From Caulobacter vibrioides OR37 (GTDB lineage Bacteria; Pseudomonadota; Alphaproteobacteria; Caulobacterales; Caulobacteraceae): a stretch of 64,000 bases of DNA. The DNA is taken from positions 1-64,000 of the forward strand of contig NZ_APMP01000004.1 in NCBI RefSeq assembly GCF_000372645.1, read 5' to 3'. Of the stretch, positions 51,160 through 60,208 are shown one piece after another (positions within the stretch are counted from its first letter, which is position 1; each line of letters begins with the position of its first letter). The notes beneath the pieces are model-generated. The model was given only the letters and a program-made list of their open reading frames with translations, had not been told where the DNA came from and ran no database searches. A program made the translations under genes and the position numbers.

Positions 51160-51854
51160 GCGGCCATGCCCTTGAACAGGCCGTCCGCGTGGCTCCAGTT
51201 GATGGTCGCCATGAAGGCGTCGACATAGGCGCCCGCCTTGGCGCCGTAGTCCATCGCGTAGGCGTGTTCGTACATGTCGAGCGCCAGCAGCGGCGTTCCA
51301 CCAGCCAGGGTCATGGTGTGATCGGCGGCCCAGGTGTTGACCAGGCGCTTGTCGCGCGCGCTCCAGGTCAGCAGCACCCAGCCCGATCCGCCGCCCAGCG
51401 CCTTGCCCATGGCCGCGAACTCGGCGCGCCAGCGGGCGTCGCTCCCAAAGTCCCGCTCGATGGCGGCGGCCAGCGCCGCGCCCGGCTTGGACGGCGCGCC
51501 CAGGCCGGCGAAGTACAGCTCGTGCAGGATCATCGAATTCCAGGCGATCAGCTCCTCGCGCTTGAGGCCGTTCAGCAGGAACGTCGGCGCGGCGGCGGGG
51601 TCGAGTCCGGCGAGCTGTGCGTCGATGGCCCCCAAGCGCTTCACGGCGCCGACGTAGTTGTTGTCGTGGTGGCTGGTGAGCAGCTTTTCCGACAGGCCGG
51701 TGATCGTCTTGGGATCGAACGGCAGGGCTTGAGGCGCGAAGCCGGGCGTGGCCTTGGTCTGGGCCAAAGCCGGCGCTGCGGGAGCGGCGGCGAGCGCGCC
51801 GACCAGAGCCGCTCCCGCCAGGACCTGGCGACGATCAGCACGAAACTCGGTCAT
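51156..51854 (-). CDS. Fe/Mn-type superoxide dismutase with Tat signal
   Basis: The 232-aa protein begins with a twin-arginine-type leader (ADRRQVLAGAALVGALAAAP). The mature part reads LLTSHHDNNYVGAVKRL, ILHELYFAGLG, GSGWVLLTW and LALDMYEHAYAMDYG, with the usual His, His, Asp and His metal ligands. SODs are mostly cytosolic; the Tat leader would send this one, folded with its metal, to the periplasm. Detoxifying superoxide there would suit redox metals such as chromate. It lies 13 bp after the phosphatase-like gene. Confidence 0.88.
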   Translation of the reverse strand: MTEFRADRRQVLAGAALVGALAAAPAAPALAQTKATPGFAPQALPFDPKTITGLSEKLLTSHHDNNYVGAVKRLGAIDAQLAGLDPAAAPTFLLNGLKREELIAWNSMILHELYFAGLGAPSKPGAALAAAIERDFGSDARWRAEFAAMGKALGGGSGWVLLTWSARDKRLVNTWAADHTMTLAGGTPLLALDMYEHAYAMDYGAKAGAYVDAFMATINWSHADGLFKGMAA

Positions 51855-51867
51855 GGGTGGTTTCCTG

Positions 51868-52440
51868 TTAGCGAGGGATGGAAGACGTGGAACGGCAGGA
51901 ACTCTCGGCCAGCTCGTTCAGCAGTTCGCCGAGACGCTGGTCGAGATCGGCTTTGGCGCGATCATAGTCCGTGACCCAGGACGGCGTGCGCCAGGCGCGG
52001 GCTTCCGAAAGCCCCGGCGCCGCGGCGGCCTCGTCGAAGGCGATGACGATGTCGGCCCAGGCCGCATCCGCCAGCGCGAAAGTCCGCGCGGGCTCTGAAG
52101 TCGGCTCGATCCCGTCGGCGTGCAGTCGCTCGGCAAGCTCGGGATAGAGATGATCCTCGATCTTGAGCCCGCGCGATCGCACCTCGATGGGGACTTGCCA
52201 GGCCGGCGCCTTCCTCCTCAGAACCTCACGTGCGATGGCGCTCTTCACCGTCCCCGCCGGGCAGACGAAGAGCACGCGGTAAGGGGCGCAAGCTCTGGGA
52301 TTGGCGCTGGCGCTGACACTCGTGCTGTCGCCGGCGCTGGCCACGCCAGGCAGCAACAAGAGTCCGAAGACCAGCGCGCTTCGGCGACTCAAGCCGGAGC
52401 GATGGCCGCCCATGCTCGAGGATTTCAGAACTTGACGCAT
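51868..52440 (-). CDS. Exported low-MW phosphatase/ArsC-like protein with altered loop
   Basis: The 190-aa protein has a signal-like helix (RRSALVFGLLLLPGVASAG) and then YRVLFVCPAGTVKSAIAREV. This corresponds to the CxxxxxR(S/T) loop of LMW tyrosine phosphatases and arsenate reductases, but the Arg is Lys. SRGLKIEDHLYPELAERL and VTDYDRAKADLDQRL continue the fold. The lost Arg probably abolishes normal phosphatase chemistry, so it may be a binding protein or a thiol oxidoreductase relic. Being exported is also unusual for this family. It heads the operon with SOD, divergent from the two-component genes. Confidence 0.65.
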   Translation of the reverse strand: MRQVLKSSSMGGHRSGLSRRSALVFGLLLLPGVASAGDSTSVSASANPRACAPYRVLFVCPAGTVKSAIAREVLRRKAPAWQVPIEVRSRGLKIEDHLYPELAERLHADGIEPTSEPARTFALADAAWADIVIAFDEAAAAPGLSEARAWRTPSWVTDYDRAKADLDQRLGELLNELAESSCRSTSSIPR

Positions 52441-52490
52441 GATCGCTCGATCGCCGTCTGGGGAAATGTCCTCCCAGTCTGCCCGCGAAG

Positions 52491-52548
52491 TTTAAGGCAG
52501 TTTTAGAGGCCGGCCGCTCTTCGGCGCCCCTTAAAACAGCCGTAAAAG
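52491..52548. promoter_or_regulatory. Paired response-regulator-like sites
   Basis: TTTAAGGCAGTTTTAG (52491-52506) and, inverted, TTTTACGGCTGTTTTAAG near 52531-52548 resemble each other and the TTTAAG-N5-TTTA boxes of OmpR-type regulators. They sit between the divergent SOD and two-component operons and could control both. Confidence 0.45.
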
Positions 52549-52586
52549 AACCCGCGCCCTATCGCGTTGAGAGGAAGCGAGGAGCC

Positions 52587-53261
52587 ATGCGCCTGCTGGT
52601 GATCGAGGATGAGCGGCGGATCGCCGAACTGGTCGCCGAGGGACTGCGCCAGGCCAGCTTCGTGGTCGATACGGTGGCGACGGTGGCCGACGCGCAGGCC
52701 GCGCTGGAACTGACAAGCTACGACGCGGCGGTGCTCGATCTGGGCCTGCCCGACGGCGACGGTCTTCGCCTGCTCACGGCGCTGCGGCGCAAACCCGACA
52801 CGCCTCCGATCCTCGTCCTGACCGCACGCGACACCGTAGAGGATCGCGTCGCGGGGCTAGACGCCGGCGCGGACGACTATCTCATCAAGCCCTTCGCCAT
52901 GGTCGAGGTGGTCGCCCGCGTGAAGGCGCTCTTACGGCGTCCCGGCGGGCCGCTCGGCGTTCGCCTGGAGGCCGGCAATCTGGTGCTCGACACCGTGGGG
53001 CGCGATGTCGAAGTCGACGGCCAGGTCGTGCCGCTCGCCCGGCAGGAGATCGCCATCCTGGAGCACCTGATCCGCCGTCTCGGAAGGGTCGTGCCCAAGG
53101 CCGTACTGGAAGAGAAGCTCTACGGCATGGGCGACGAGCTGGGCTCCAACGCCATTCCGGTCCACGTCCATCACCTGCGGCGCAAGCTGATCGAGGCCAA
53201 GGCCGTCTGCGCCATCCATACGGTGCGCGGCGTCGGCTACTTCCTGGAGGAGCAGGCATGA
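52587..53261 (+). CDS. OmpR-family response regulator
   Basis: The 224-aa protein has a receiver with the acidic pair in LLVIEDE, the phospho-acceptor D51 in AVLDLGLPDGDG, LTARD, and the Lys of LIKPF, then an OmpR winged helix (ARQEIAILEHLIRRLGRVVP, VHVHHLRRKLI, TVRGVGYFLE). ATG 52587 has GGAG close upstream. It overlaps the kinase start by 4 bp. Its size and tail resemble QseB/PmrA-type regulators that often govern metal responses. Confidence 0.93.
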   Translation: MRLLVIEDERRIAELVAEGLRQASFVVDTVATVADAQAALELTSYDAAVLDLGLPDGDGLRLLTALRRKPDTPPILVLTARDTVEDRVAGLDAGADDYLIKPFAMVEVVARVKALLRRPGGPLGVRLEAGNLVLDTVGRDVEVDGQVVPLARQEIAILEHLIRRLGRVVPKAVLEEKLYGMGDELGSNAIPVHVHHLRRKLIEAKAVCAIHTVRGVGYFLEEQA

Positions 53262-54329
53262 AGCGCGCGTCCTGGCCTCGCTCTCTGGAAGGCCGGCTGC
53301 TGCTCCGGCTGGGCGTGCTGCTGGGCGTCACCTTGATCGGGGGCTTGGCCTCGGGCATCGGCGCGGCCCTTCATGCGGCCAAGACGCTCGCGGACGACGG
53401 CATGGCCGACAAGTTCGTCGCCGAGTTCATGGGCGACGTCGGTTGGATGTTCCCGGTCCTGACCCTCGCCGTCCTGGTCATCGCCGCCTGGACCCTCCGA
53501 GCCAGCCTGAAGCCGTTGCGCGCGGTCTCGACCCAGGCGGCGGCGATAACGCCCGGCGCCATCGCCGTCCGCCTCCCGATCGAGGACCTTCCGCTGGAAC
53601 TGCAGCCGGTCGTCATGGCCGTGAACGAGGCCCTGGACCGTCTGGCCAAGGGCTTCGAGACCCAGCGTCAGTTCACGGCCGACGCCGCCCACGAACTGCG
53701 CACGCCCTTGGCCATTCTCACGGCGGGCTTGGAAAACCTGCCGACCACCGGCGAGATCGAGCGCTTGCGGCTCGACGCCGAGCGTATGAACCGCCTCGTC
53801 GCCCAGCTGCTGGGCGTGGCCAGGCTCGATGGGCAGCCTCTCGACGTCAGCCAGACGGTCGATCTGGGCGAGGTGGCGGCGCGGGTCGTCGAGCGCTTCG
53901 CGCCCTTGGCGGCCAAGACCGGGTGCAGCCTGGCGTTCGAGCCAGCCGCCAGCCCGGTGCTGGTGACAGGCAATACCGACGCCCTGGGCGATGCGATCCG
54001 CAATCTGGTGGAGAACGCCATCGCCCATAGCCCGCCGGGACAGGAGGTCACCGTCGGCGTCGACACGGCCGGCGCCGTCTGGGTCGTCGACCAAGGTCCG
54101 GGCGTGCCGCTGGAGGACCGGGACCGCATCTTCGAGCGCTTCTGGCGCAGCCGGGAGCGACGCGGCTCCAGCGCCGGCGCGGGCCTCGGCTTGTCCATCG
54201 TCGCCGAAATCGCCCGCGCGCACGGCGGGACGATCGCGGTGATGGACACCCCCCGAAGGCGGCGCGCGCTTCGTGCTGGATGTGCCGCTCGCCCCATCCG
54301 TCGTCGGATCGAGGGACACCGATCTATGA
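53258..54329 (+). CDS. Sensor histidine kinase, C-terminus frameshifted in a C tract
   Basis: The protein has two membrane helices (about 15-38 and 63-82) with a short periplasmic loop, a HAMP-like linker, the H-box FTADAAHELRTPLA, N-box RNLVENAIAHSPPG, then DQGPGVP, FERFWR and GAGLGLSIV. The family pattern breaks after AVMDTP, at six C's (54249-54254). With five C's the end reads EGGARFVLDVPLAPSVVGS and stops at 54327-54329, a normal kinase end. As given, the frame continues to 54505 with unrelated Arg-rich sequence. It could be a sequencing indel, a recent mutation or slip-strand variation. Confidence 0.88.
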
Positions 54330-54494
54330 GCGGCGGAGGCGCCAGGGCGAACGCCCGATCGCGCATTGCCTCCCACCCATTCCCCAAGTATGCGGTGACG
54401 CACCGGGCTCTCGCGGGTCGCCCGGACACAGACGGTCCGCCGTCCAAGAACCCGCTCTGGAGGACGCGCGTCACGCGCGGCCAATGGAGCGTGT

Positions 54495-55889
54495 GTGTTG
54501 GATAGTCAGATCGAGACCCCGATCCCCTCGAAGTCGATATCGTTCGGCGAAGCACTGAAGGTGTGGGCGCGCGTAGCGGCGCTGAGCTTCGGCGGCCCTG
54601 CCGGCCAGATCGCGGTGATGCACCGCATCTTGGTGGAAGAGAAACGCTGGCTGGGCGAGCGCCGGTTCCTGCACGCGCTGAACTATTGCATGCTGCTGCC
54701 CGGTCCGGAGGCCCAGCAACTGGCCATCTATATCGGCTGGCTGATGCACAGGACGATCGGCGGTTTCGCCGCCGGTATCCTGTTCGTGGCGCCCGGCTTC
54801 CTGGCGATCATGGCGCTCAGCGTCCTGTACGCCCTGTTCGGCCAGGTCGGTCCGGTGGCGGCGCTGTTCTTCGGCCTGAAGGCGGCGGTGCTCGTCGTGG
54901 TGGTCGAGGCGGTGCTGCGGGTCGGTCGACGGTCGCTGAAGAGCCGCGCGATGATCGCCATCGCCGCCGTCGCTTTCCTGGCGCTGTTTGTCTTCAAGGT
55001 CCCATTCCCCATCGTCATCGTCACCGCCGGCCTCATTGGCTTCGTGGGCGCGCGACTGGGCGTGGCGGCCTTCCTGAAGGCTTCCGGTCACGGTCCGGCC
55101 AGTGGTCATGAAGTCGCCGACGCCGACACCATCCTAGGCGAGGACACGCCCGAGCACGCCAGGCCAAACCTGCGCTGGTCGCTTTCGATCAGCGCGGCGC
55201 TGCTGCTGGCCTGGTGGGCGCCCGTGGGTATTTCGGCGCTGGTCCTGGGTCCGAACGCCACGCTCACCCACATCGGCCTGTTCTTCAGCAAGATGGCCAT
55301 GGTGACCTTCGGCGGAGCCTACGCCGTGCTGGCATACGTCGCCCAGGAAGCCGTTGGGACCTACCACTGGCTTCGCCCCGGCGAGATGCTGGACGGCCTG
55401 GGCATGGCCGAGACGACGCCCGGCCCGCTGATCATCGTCACCCAGTTCGTCGGCTTCATGGGGGCCTATCGCAACGCTGGAAGCCTCTCGCCGCTGACAG
55501 CCGCGATCCTGGGCGGCGTCCTGACCACCTGGGTGACGTTCGTGCCGTGCTTCCTCTGGATCTTCCTGGGCGCGCCATTCATCGAGGCCCTGCGCGGCGC
55601 CCGCGCGCTCAACGGCGCGCTGTCGGCGATCAGCGCGGCCGTCGTGGGCGTCATCATGAACCTGGCCCTGTGGTTCGCGCTGCATGTGCTGTTCGCGCGG
55701 ATGACGGTGCTCGATGCCCTGGGTGCGCGCCTTGAGGTTCCGGACCTTTCCAGTCTGAACCTGCCGAGCGCACTCCTGGCCCTGGCGGCCGCCATCGCCG
55801 CCTTCCGCTTCAAGGTCCCGATGATCCCGCTAGTGGCGGGCTGTTCGGCAGCCGGCGTCCTGTTTTTCCTGCTGGTCGCCCACAGCTAG
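54495..55889 (+). CDS. chrA: Chromate transporter ChrA
   Basis: The 464-aa protein consists of two homologous halves of about six helices each. The first contains ALSFGGPAGQIAVMHR and LLPGPEAQQLAIYIGW; the second FFSKMAMVTFGGAYAVLAYV and ETTPGPLIIVTQFVGFMG, the classic ChrA motifs. It pumps chromate out of the cytoplasm. GTG 54495 has GGAG five bases upstream; TTG 54498 is next. It ends 2 bp from the convergent MFS gene, and no chrB regulator is adjacent, so the upstream two-component system is a possible controller. Confidence 0.93.
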   Translation: MLDSQIETPIPSKSISFGEALKVWARVAALSFGGPAGQIAVMHRILVEEKRWLGERRFLHALNYCMLLPGPEAQQLAIYIGWLMHRTIGGFAAGILFVAPGFLAIMALSVLYALFGQVGPVAALFFGLKAAVLVVVVEAVLRVGRRSLKSRAMIAIAAVAFLALFVFKVPFPIVIVTAGLIGFVGARLGVAAFLKASGHGPASGHEVADADTILGEDTPEHARPNLRWSLSISAALLLAWWAPVGISALVLGPNATLTHIGLFFSKMAMVTFGGAYAVLAYVAQEAVGTYHWLRPGEMLDGLGMAETTPGPLIIVTQFVGFMGAYRNAGSLSPLTAAILGGVLTTWVTFVPCFLWIFLGAPFIEALRGARALNGALSAISAAVVGVIMNLALWFALHVLFARMTVLDALGARLEVPDLSSLNLPSALLALAAAIAAFRFKVPMIPLVAGCSAAGVLFFLLVAHS

Positions 55890-55891
55890 GA

Positions 55892-57202
55892 TCACGCCTT
55901 CGGCCAGCGCTTGTGCTGACCGTCGATCACCACCGGATGGGCGTGGGCTCCATCCTGGCCGTTGGCCAGGTGCGGATGCTCCGCCGGCAGGTCGTCGTGC
56001 GTGTGCGGCAGGTTCTCGGGATCGTTGGCCGGCCAGATCACCAGCCCCAGGATAGCGCCCAGACCACAAAGCCCCGCCAGCACCAGGAACGCGGCGCTGG
56101 GATTGGCCTGGGCCGAGACCAGGCCCGCCACCGGATAGGCGATCAGCCAGCAGGCGTGCGACAGGGCGAACTGGGCGGCGAACAAGGCCGGGCGATCGGC
56201 GGCCGAGGCCGAGCGGCGCAGGGCTCGCCCCGCCGGCGTCAGGGTCAGCGAGTAGCCAAAGCCCATGACCAGCCAGAGCGCCAGCAGCGCCGGATAGCTC
56301 TTGGCGGTGAAGGCGCCGGCCAGTAGCACGCCAGTCATCAGGAAGGCGCCGGCGACCATGGCGCGACGGTCGGTGACCTTCTCCAGGACGCGCGGCAGGA
56401 CCAGGGCCGCGCTCATCGAGCCCAGGCCGAACACCGCCAGAGCCCAGGCGCTGGCCTGGTTGGACATGCCGAAGTTCGAGCGCACCAGCACGACGGTGTT
56501 GATGAACACCATGGCCCCGCCAGCGGCCTCGGCCAGGCTCACCGCCAGCAGGCCCCGCAGGCGCGGCGTCAGGGCGAACAGGCGCAAGCCCCCGGTCAGA
56601 CGCTGCGAGAACGGCAGCTGCTGGGCGCTGGAGACCGGCGGCAGGACGGCCGTGACCACAAAGCCGGCCGACAGCACGAAGCCCAGCGCCGTGCCCAGGA
56701 AGAGGTCGTTGAAGCTGATCACCGACAGCAGGATCGCCGCCAGCACCGGGCTGGCCACGCTCTCCAGGTCCGACGCCAGGCGCGAGAGCGACAGGGCTTT
56801 GGTGTACTCGGCCTCGTCTTCGAGCAGGTCGGGGATCATGGCCTGGAAGGCCGGGGTGAAGGCGGCCGAGGCGATGTAGAGCACCGTCATCAGGCCATAG
56901 ACCTGCCAGGGCTCACGCACGAACGGCAGCGCCACGGCCACCAGCGCCCGCACGACGTCGAGCGACACCAGCAGCGTCTTGCGGGGGAGCTTGGTGGCGA
57001 GGGCCGACGCGAACGGCGCCACGCCGATATAGGCGACCATCTTGATCGACAGCACCGCGCCTAGGATTTCCCCGGCGCTGGCGCCCGCTAGGTCATGGGC
57101 CAGGAGGCCGAGGGCGACGGTGGCCATGCCCGTGCCCAGCAGCGCGGCGACCTGGGCGATGAAGAGGTGACGGTAGGCGCGGTTGCGGAGGGGCGAAAAC
57201 AT
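55892..57202 (-). CDS. nreB: His-tailed MFS exporter, NreB-like
   Basis: The 436-aa protein is read from ATG 57202 (MFSPLRNRAYRHLFIAQVAA) and has 12 membrane helices of the major facilitator family. The C-terminus is His-rich (HTHDDLPAEHPHLANGQDG, AHAHPV), like NreB-type nickel exporters. A copy of the TGCGTAA promoter motif lies 55 bp upstream at 57257-57283, tying it to cnrYXH and supporting Ni/Co export. The name is inferred from topology, tail and regulation; a drug exporter is the alternative. Confidence 0.75.
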   Translation of the reverse strand: MFSPLRNRAYRHLFIAQVAALLGTGMATVALGLLAHDLAGASAGEILGAVLSIKMVAYIGVAPFASALATKLPRKTLLVSLDVVRALVAVALPFVREPWQVYGLMTVLYIASAAFTPAFQAMIPDLLEDEAEYTKALSLSRLASDLESVASPVLAAILLSVISFNDLFLGTALGFVLSAGFVVTAVLPPVSSAQQLPFSQRLTGGLRLFALTPRLRGLLAVSLAEAAGGAMVFINTVVLVRSNFGMSNQASAWALAVFGLGSMSAALVLPRVLEKVTDRRAMVAGAFLMTGVLLAGAFTAKSYPALLALWLVMGFGYSLTLTPAGRALRRSASAADRPALFAAQFALSHACWLIAYPVAGLVSAQANPSAAFLVLAGLCGLGAILGLVIWPANDPENLPHTHDDLPAEHPHLANGQDGAHAHPVVIDGQHKRWPKA

Positions 57203-57256
57203 TGGGCGGGGATCCTCGATCGGCCAACGAGACAGCGGACAATCCCGTTGCAAGGT

Positions 57257-57283
57257 CTTACGCAGCCCGCGGGCGCCGCCCTC
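57257..57283 (-). promoter_or_regulatory. Candidate CnrH-type ECF promoter 5 (NreB-like gene)
   Basis: Read on the minus strand: GAGGGCG-N12-TGCGTAAG, the spacer ending GCGGGC. Spacing equals the four + strand copies 13-15 kb away. Confidence 0.65.
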
Positions 57284-57366
57284 GCCTCAATAGGTCGATG
57301 TCAATGAAGTCGTGAGGCTTTGCCGCCCCGAACGCCGCACAAAGTCGTTGGAGAGATCGTTCAGTT

Positions 57367-57624
57367 TCAACCTTCACGGCGATGGTGGATCGAACCAGTC
57401 TTCAGCGCCTTCCAATCCCTCGTGAGCACGATGGCGAGGATGGTGTCGAAGGTCCCCACAAGGAACCCCGATAGCCACTTCATGCCGATGAGGCCAAGGA
57501 CAATGCCCACAATCAAACTGGCCGCGGCGAGCCATCCCAGCGTCGCATAGATGATCGCCTGAGCGCCCTCGCCTCGCTTCGCCAGCAGGAGTTCCAGGAT
57601 ACGTTCAAGCCAAAAGCCAATCAC
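57367..57624 (-). CDS. Small two-helix membrane protein beside ietS
   Basis: The 85-aa protein starts at GTG 57624 (GGGAGGGAAG upstream) and reads IIYATLGWLAAASLIVGIVL and a second hydrophobic stretch (WLSGFLVGTFDTILAIVL). No family is known to me. It lies 47 bp after the subtilase gene on the same strand and may belong to the same transcript. Whether it acts with ietAS or is independent is open. Confidence 0.55.
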   Translation of the reverse strand: MIGFWLERILELLLAKRGEGAQAIIYATLGWLAAASLIVGIVLGLIGMKWLSGFLVGTFDTILAIVLTRDWKALKTGSIHHRREG

Positions 57625-57670
57625 CTTCCCTCCCCTCGATGGACATTACTATCACCCACCACTGGCCGAC

Positions 57671-60208
57671 CTAATTTCGACTGCGCAGGCGGATGGCCGT
57701 GCGAACATCCCGAGCATCGGCGCGGCTGGCTTGCAACTGCTGGCGGAATTGCGGAAAGATCGGCCGCGTACCTTCAGGGTCTTCCAAAGTCAGAAGCACA
57801 GCGAAGGGCACGCCCTCGGCAGGGAAGCTCGCCTCGGCCCGCACCAAACTCGTGACCTCCAAACACCACTGCGAGGACTCGCCGTTCTCGTTGAAAGTGC
57901 TCTCGTACTGCTTGGACGGCCACCATTTCAGGCCGTGATCGATCAAGGCTCGCTCGGGAATGGCCAGCTTCGCCGACCCTGGCAGATAGCCGGCATCGAT
58001 CTGGTTGAGGAAACGCGCGCGCCCATCCTTGGCTGGTTCGGTTTGCCGCTGCCTGAGGCTGGCCTCAAGATTGACGCGAACGAATTCCGCGCCAAAGGCT
58101 GGGTCCAACGGCGGCGAGTAGACAAGGGTAATCCGGGCCCGCCCCGAGCAGGCCCCGTCGGGCGTGGTCAGGCTCTGTGGCCAAGTGAACGGGAAGTGCA
58201 GGATAACGGGCTTGCGCTCACCGATGCTGAGCCGGCTCTGGAACAGCAGCGTGATCTGATGATCGCCGGTCTCCAGCATGTCGACCACCTGAGCCGGCTG
58301 ACCGAAGCCCGCGAATTGTCGGGCCAGTTGCTTGTGCCCGCGCTTGGTCAACGGTTCAGGCATGACCGCGTGGTGCAGCAACATGGCGCGCAGGGCCTCA
58401 CTGGTCAGCCCGCCCTCCGTCGCGACATCCAGGCCCGCCAGGCCGCGTGCCACCAGAGGCGCAGCGAAGCTGGTGCCGACCACGTCCTGACGAAGACCGG
58501 CCGGAGTCAGGGAGCTCAGGCCCGTGGACGCACCAGGCCGAGCCCCGCCGGCCCCGCCATACGCGGCCACGTCAGGTTTGACCCCAACCTGCAGACCAGG
58601 CCCGCGCGTGGTGTAAATCGTCGGCGCTCCAGCCACATCCGCCAGACCTGGCGGATTCAACGCCCCCACCGAGATAGAGCGTACGCTCTCGGACGGTTTG
58701 AAGATCGTGTCCGGCGACGTGCGTGAGGCGAAATACGACACCGCTTCGCTAGGCTTCTTGGGCCATGGCGCCCGCGACTGAGACCGGGGGAGATTGCCTG
58801 CGGAATTGACGAAGATCACCCCGTAGGTGTCGGCGATCTGATCCAAGCGCGAAGCGTAAATGCTGTAGCGGTGACGCTCGACATCCGACACGGCGTTGAT
58901 CGACAGATTGAAAACCCGCACGCCGTGCTGCTGGATGGCCTCAGCGACCGCCTGCTCGACTTCCTCGAGGAAGTCGGTGAAGCCCCGCGGATACTTCTCG
59001 CTGAACGAACCGGTTGGATAGAGCGGCACGTCGTAGATCTGGCAGCCGTTGGCCTCTGGCGTCACCGTCGGCGGATTCACCAGCTGCGGAACGGCGATCA
59101 GGCCGGCCACCCCAGTGCCGTGGACAGCGTTAAACTCAGTCTCGTCCAGGAAGTCGAACCGCCCGACCACCCAATCCTCAAGACACTTGCCAACGCCAGA
59201 GTCGATCACCCCGACGACCGGATAGCTCGCCCTGCTCGCTGGCGTTGGGATTTCCAACGGCTCATCCCCAAGGGAAAGCCCCTCGGCGGACCGCGTCGGG
59301 GTCTCCTCGTCCGTAAGCTGCAGAAGCACCGGCGGCAGCACCGCCCGCACAAGGGGATGGGCCTGCAGAGCGTTCAACACGGCTTCATGCCGCGCAGGAT
59401 CCAGGTCTACCGGAGCCGGGGGCGGCGCCGGTACCAGATCGGACCGGATAAGACTGGTGCGGTTGTCGACCAGGGCCGGCTGGACGCTGCGGGTCAGCTG
59501 CAGTTCCATAACCGGCGTACGGCCGATCGCCGAAGCGATGAAGCTGCGCGCGCCAGCGCCAGTGGACAGCAACACCTGCTCGAGCGATCGGCGCAGCGCA
59601 GCTCGCCCCGTGAGATCGCTGGCGATGACCTTTTCATCCGGCGTCTCAAAAAGTTCGATCTGGTAACCGGAAACCACGCGCGGGTCCTCGAAGGCCGCCA
59701 GCGCCGCCGAGACCGAAAACGAGCGCTTCTGTTCGGGCGGCGCGATTTCGATGGACTCGATCGCCCCGACCTCCTGGCGCGCGTAGGTGGGAGCCTTGTA
59801 GGGTTCGCCGTCGCGCTGGCGATACTTGGTGACGACCGTCAGCTCCGCCTGTTCGATCCTGGCCCGGAGCGTGGCGAGATAGAGCAGCGGGGCCCGGAAG
59901 TAGAGCGTTCCGACCGCGTCGGCGCCGACGCACGGGAACTGGTCGCGCTTGAAGAGCCAGCCCGGTCGATAGGACTTGGCCAGCGCCTCAGGACGCATCT
60001 GGACCTTGAGATAGGTGGCCGGCCCGTGAGGGCTCTTCGTCACGGCCGCGATCACCGCGTCGACTGCCGCAAGCAACTCGGCCTTGTGTGCGGCGAAGGC
60101 GGCGTCGGCTCCGTCGTAGAAGTCCTTGGTGCGGGGCGGCTGACCAGGCTCGGGGGCCTGATGGAAGTCCTGATCGTTGAGGATGATCTGGACCGGATTG
60201 TTAGGCAT
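57671..60208 (-). CDS. ietS: Subtilisin-like (S8) protease, IetS-like
   Basis: The 845-aa protein has no signal peptide, so the protease is cytoplasmic. The S8 domain shows GVIDSGVG (D336), HGTGVAGL (H363), the oxyanion Asn in NSAGN (N472) and GTSFAAPL (S580). The 330-residue N-terminal part and 250-residue C-terminal part are unrecognised. Together with the ATPase encoded upstream it matches ietAS, first described as a plasmid-stabilising toxin-antitoxin pair of Agrobacterium and later listed among phage-defence systems. The start overlaps the ATPase gene by 8 bp. Confidence 0.85.
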   Translation of the reverse strand: MPNNPVQIILNDQDFHQAPEPGQPPRTKDFYDGADAAFAAHKAELLAAVDAVIAAVTKSPHGPATYLKVQMRPEALAKSYRPGWLFKRDQFPCVGADAVGTLYFRAPLLYLATLRARIEQAELTVVTKYRQRDGEPYKAPTYARQEVGAIESIEIAPPEQKRSFSVSAALAAFEDPRVVSGYQIELFETPDEKVIASDLTGRAALRRSLEQVLLSTGAGARSFIASAIGRTPVMELQLTRSVQPALVDNRTSLIRSDLVPAPPPAPVDLDPARHEAVLNALQAHPLVRAVLPPVLLQLTDEETPTRSAEGLSLGDEPLEIPTPASRASYPVVGVIDSGVGKCLEDWVVGRFDFLDETEFNAVHGTGVAGLIAVPQLVNPPTVTPEANGCQIYDVPLYPTGSFSEKYPRGFTDFLEEVEQAVAEAIQQHGVRVFNLSINAVSDVERHRYSIYASRLDQIADTYGVIFVNSAGNLPRSQSRAPWPKKPSEAVSYFASRTSPDTIFKPSESVRSISVGALNPPGLADVAGAPTIYTTRGPGLQVGVKPDVAAYGGAGGARPGASTGLSSLTPAGLRQDVVGTSFAAPLVARGLAGLDVATEGGLTSEALRAMLLHHAVMPEPLTKRGHKQLARQFAGFGQPAQVVDMLETGDHQITLLFQSRLSIGERKPVILHFPFTWPQSLTTPDGACSGRARITLVYSPPLDPAFGAEFVRVNLEASLRQRQTEPAKDGRARFLNQIDAGYLPGSAKLAIPERALIDHGLKWWPSKQYESTFNENGESSQWCLEVTSLVRAEASFPAEGVPFAVLLTLEDPEGTRPIFPQFRQQLQASRADARDVRTAIRLRSRN

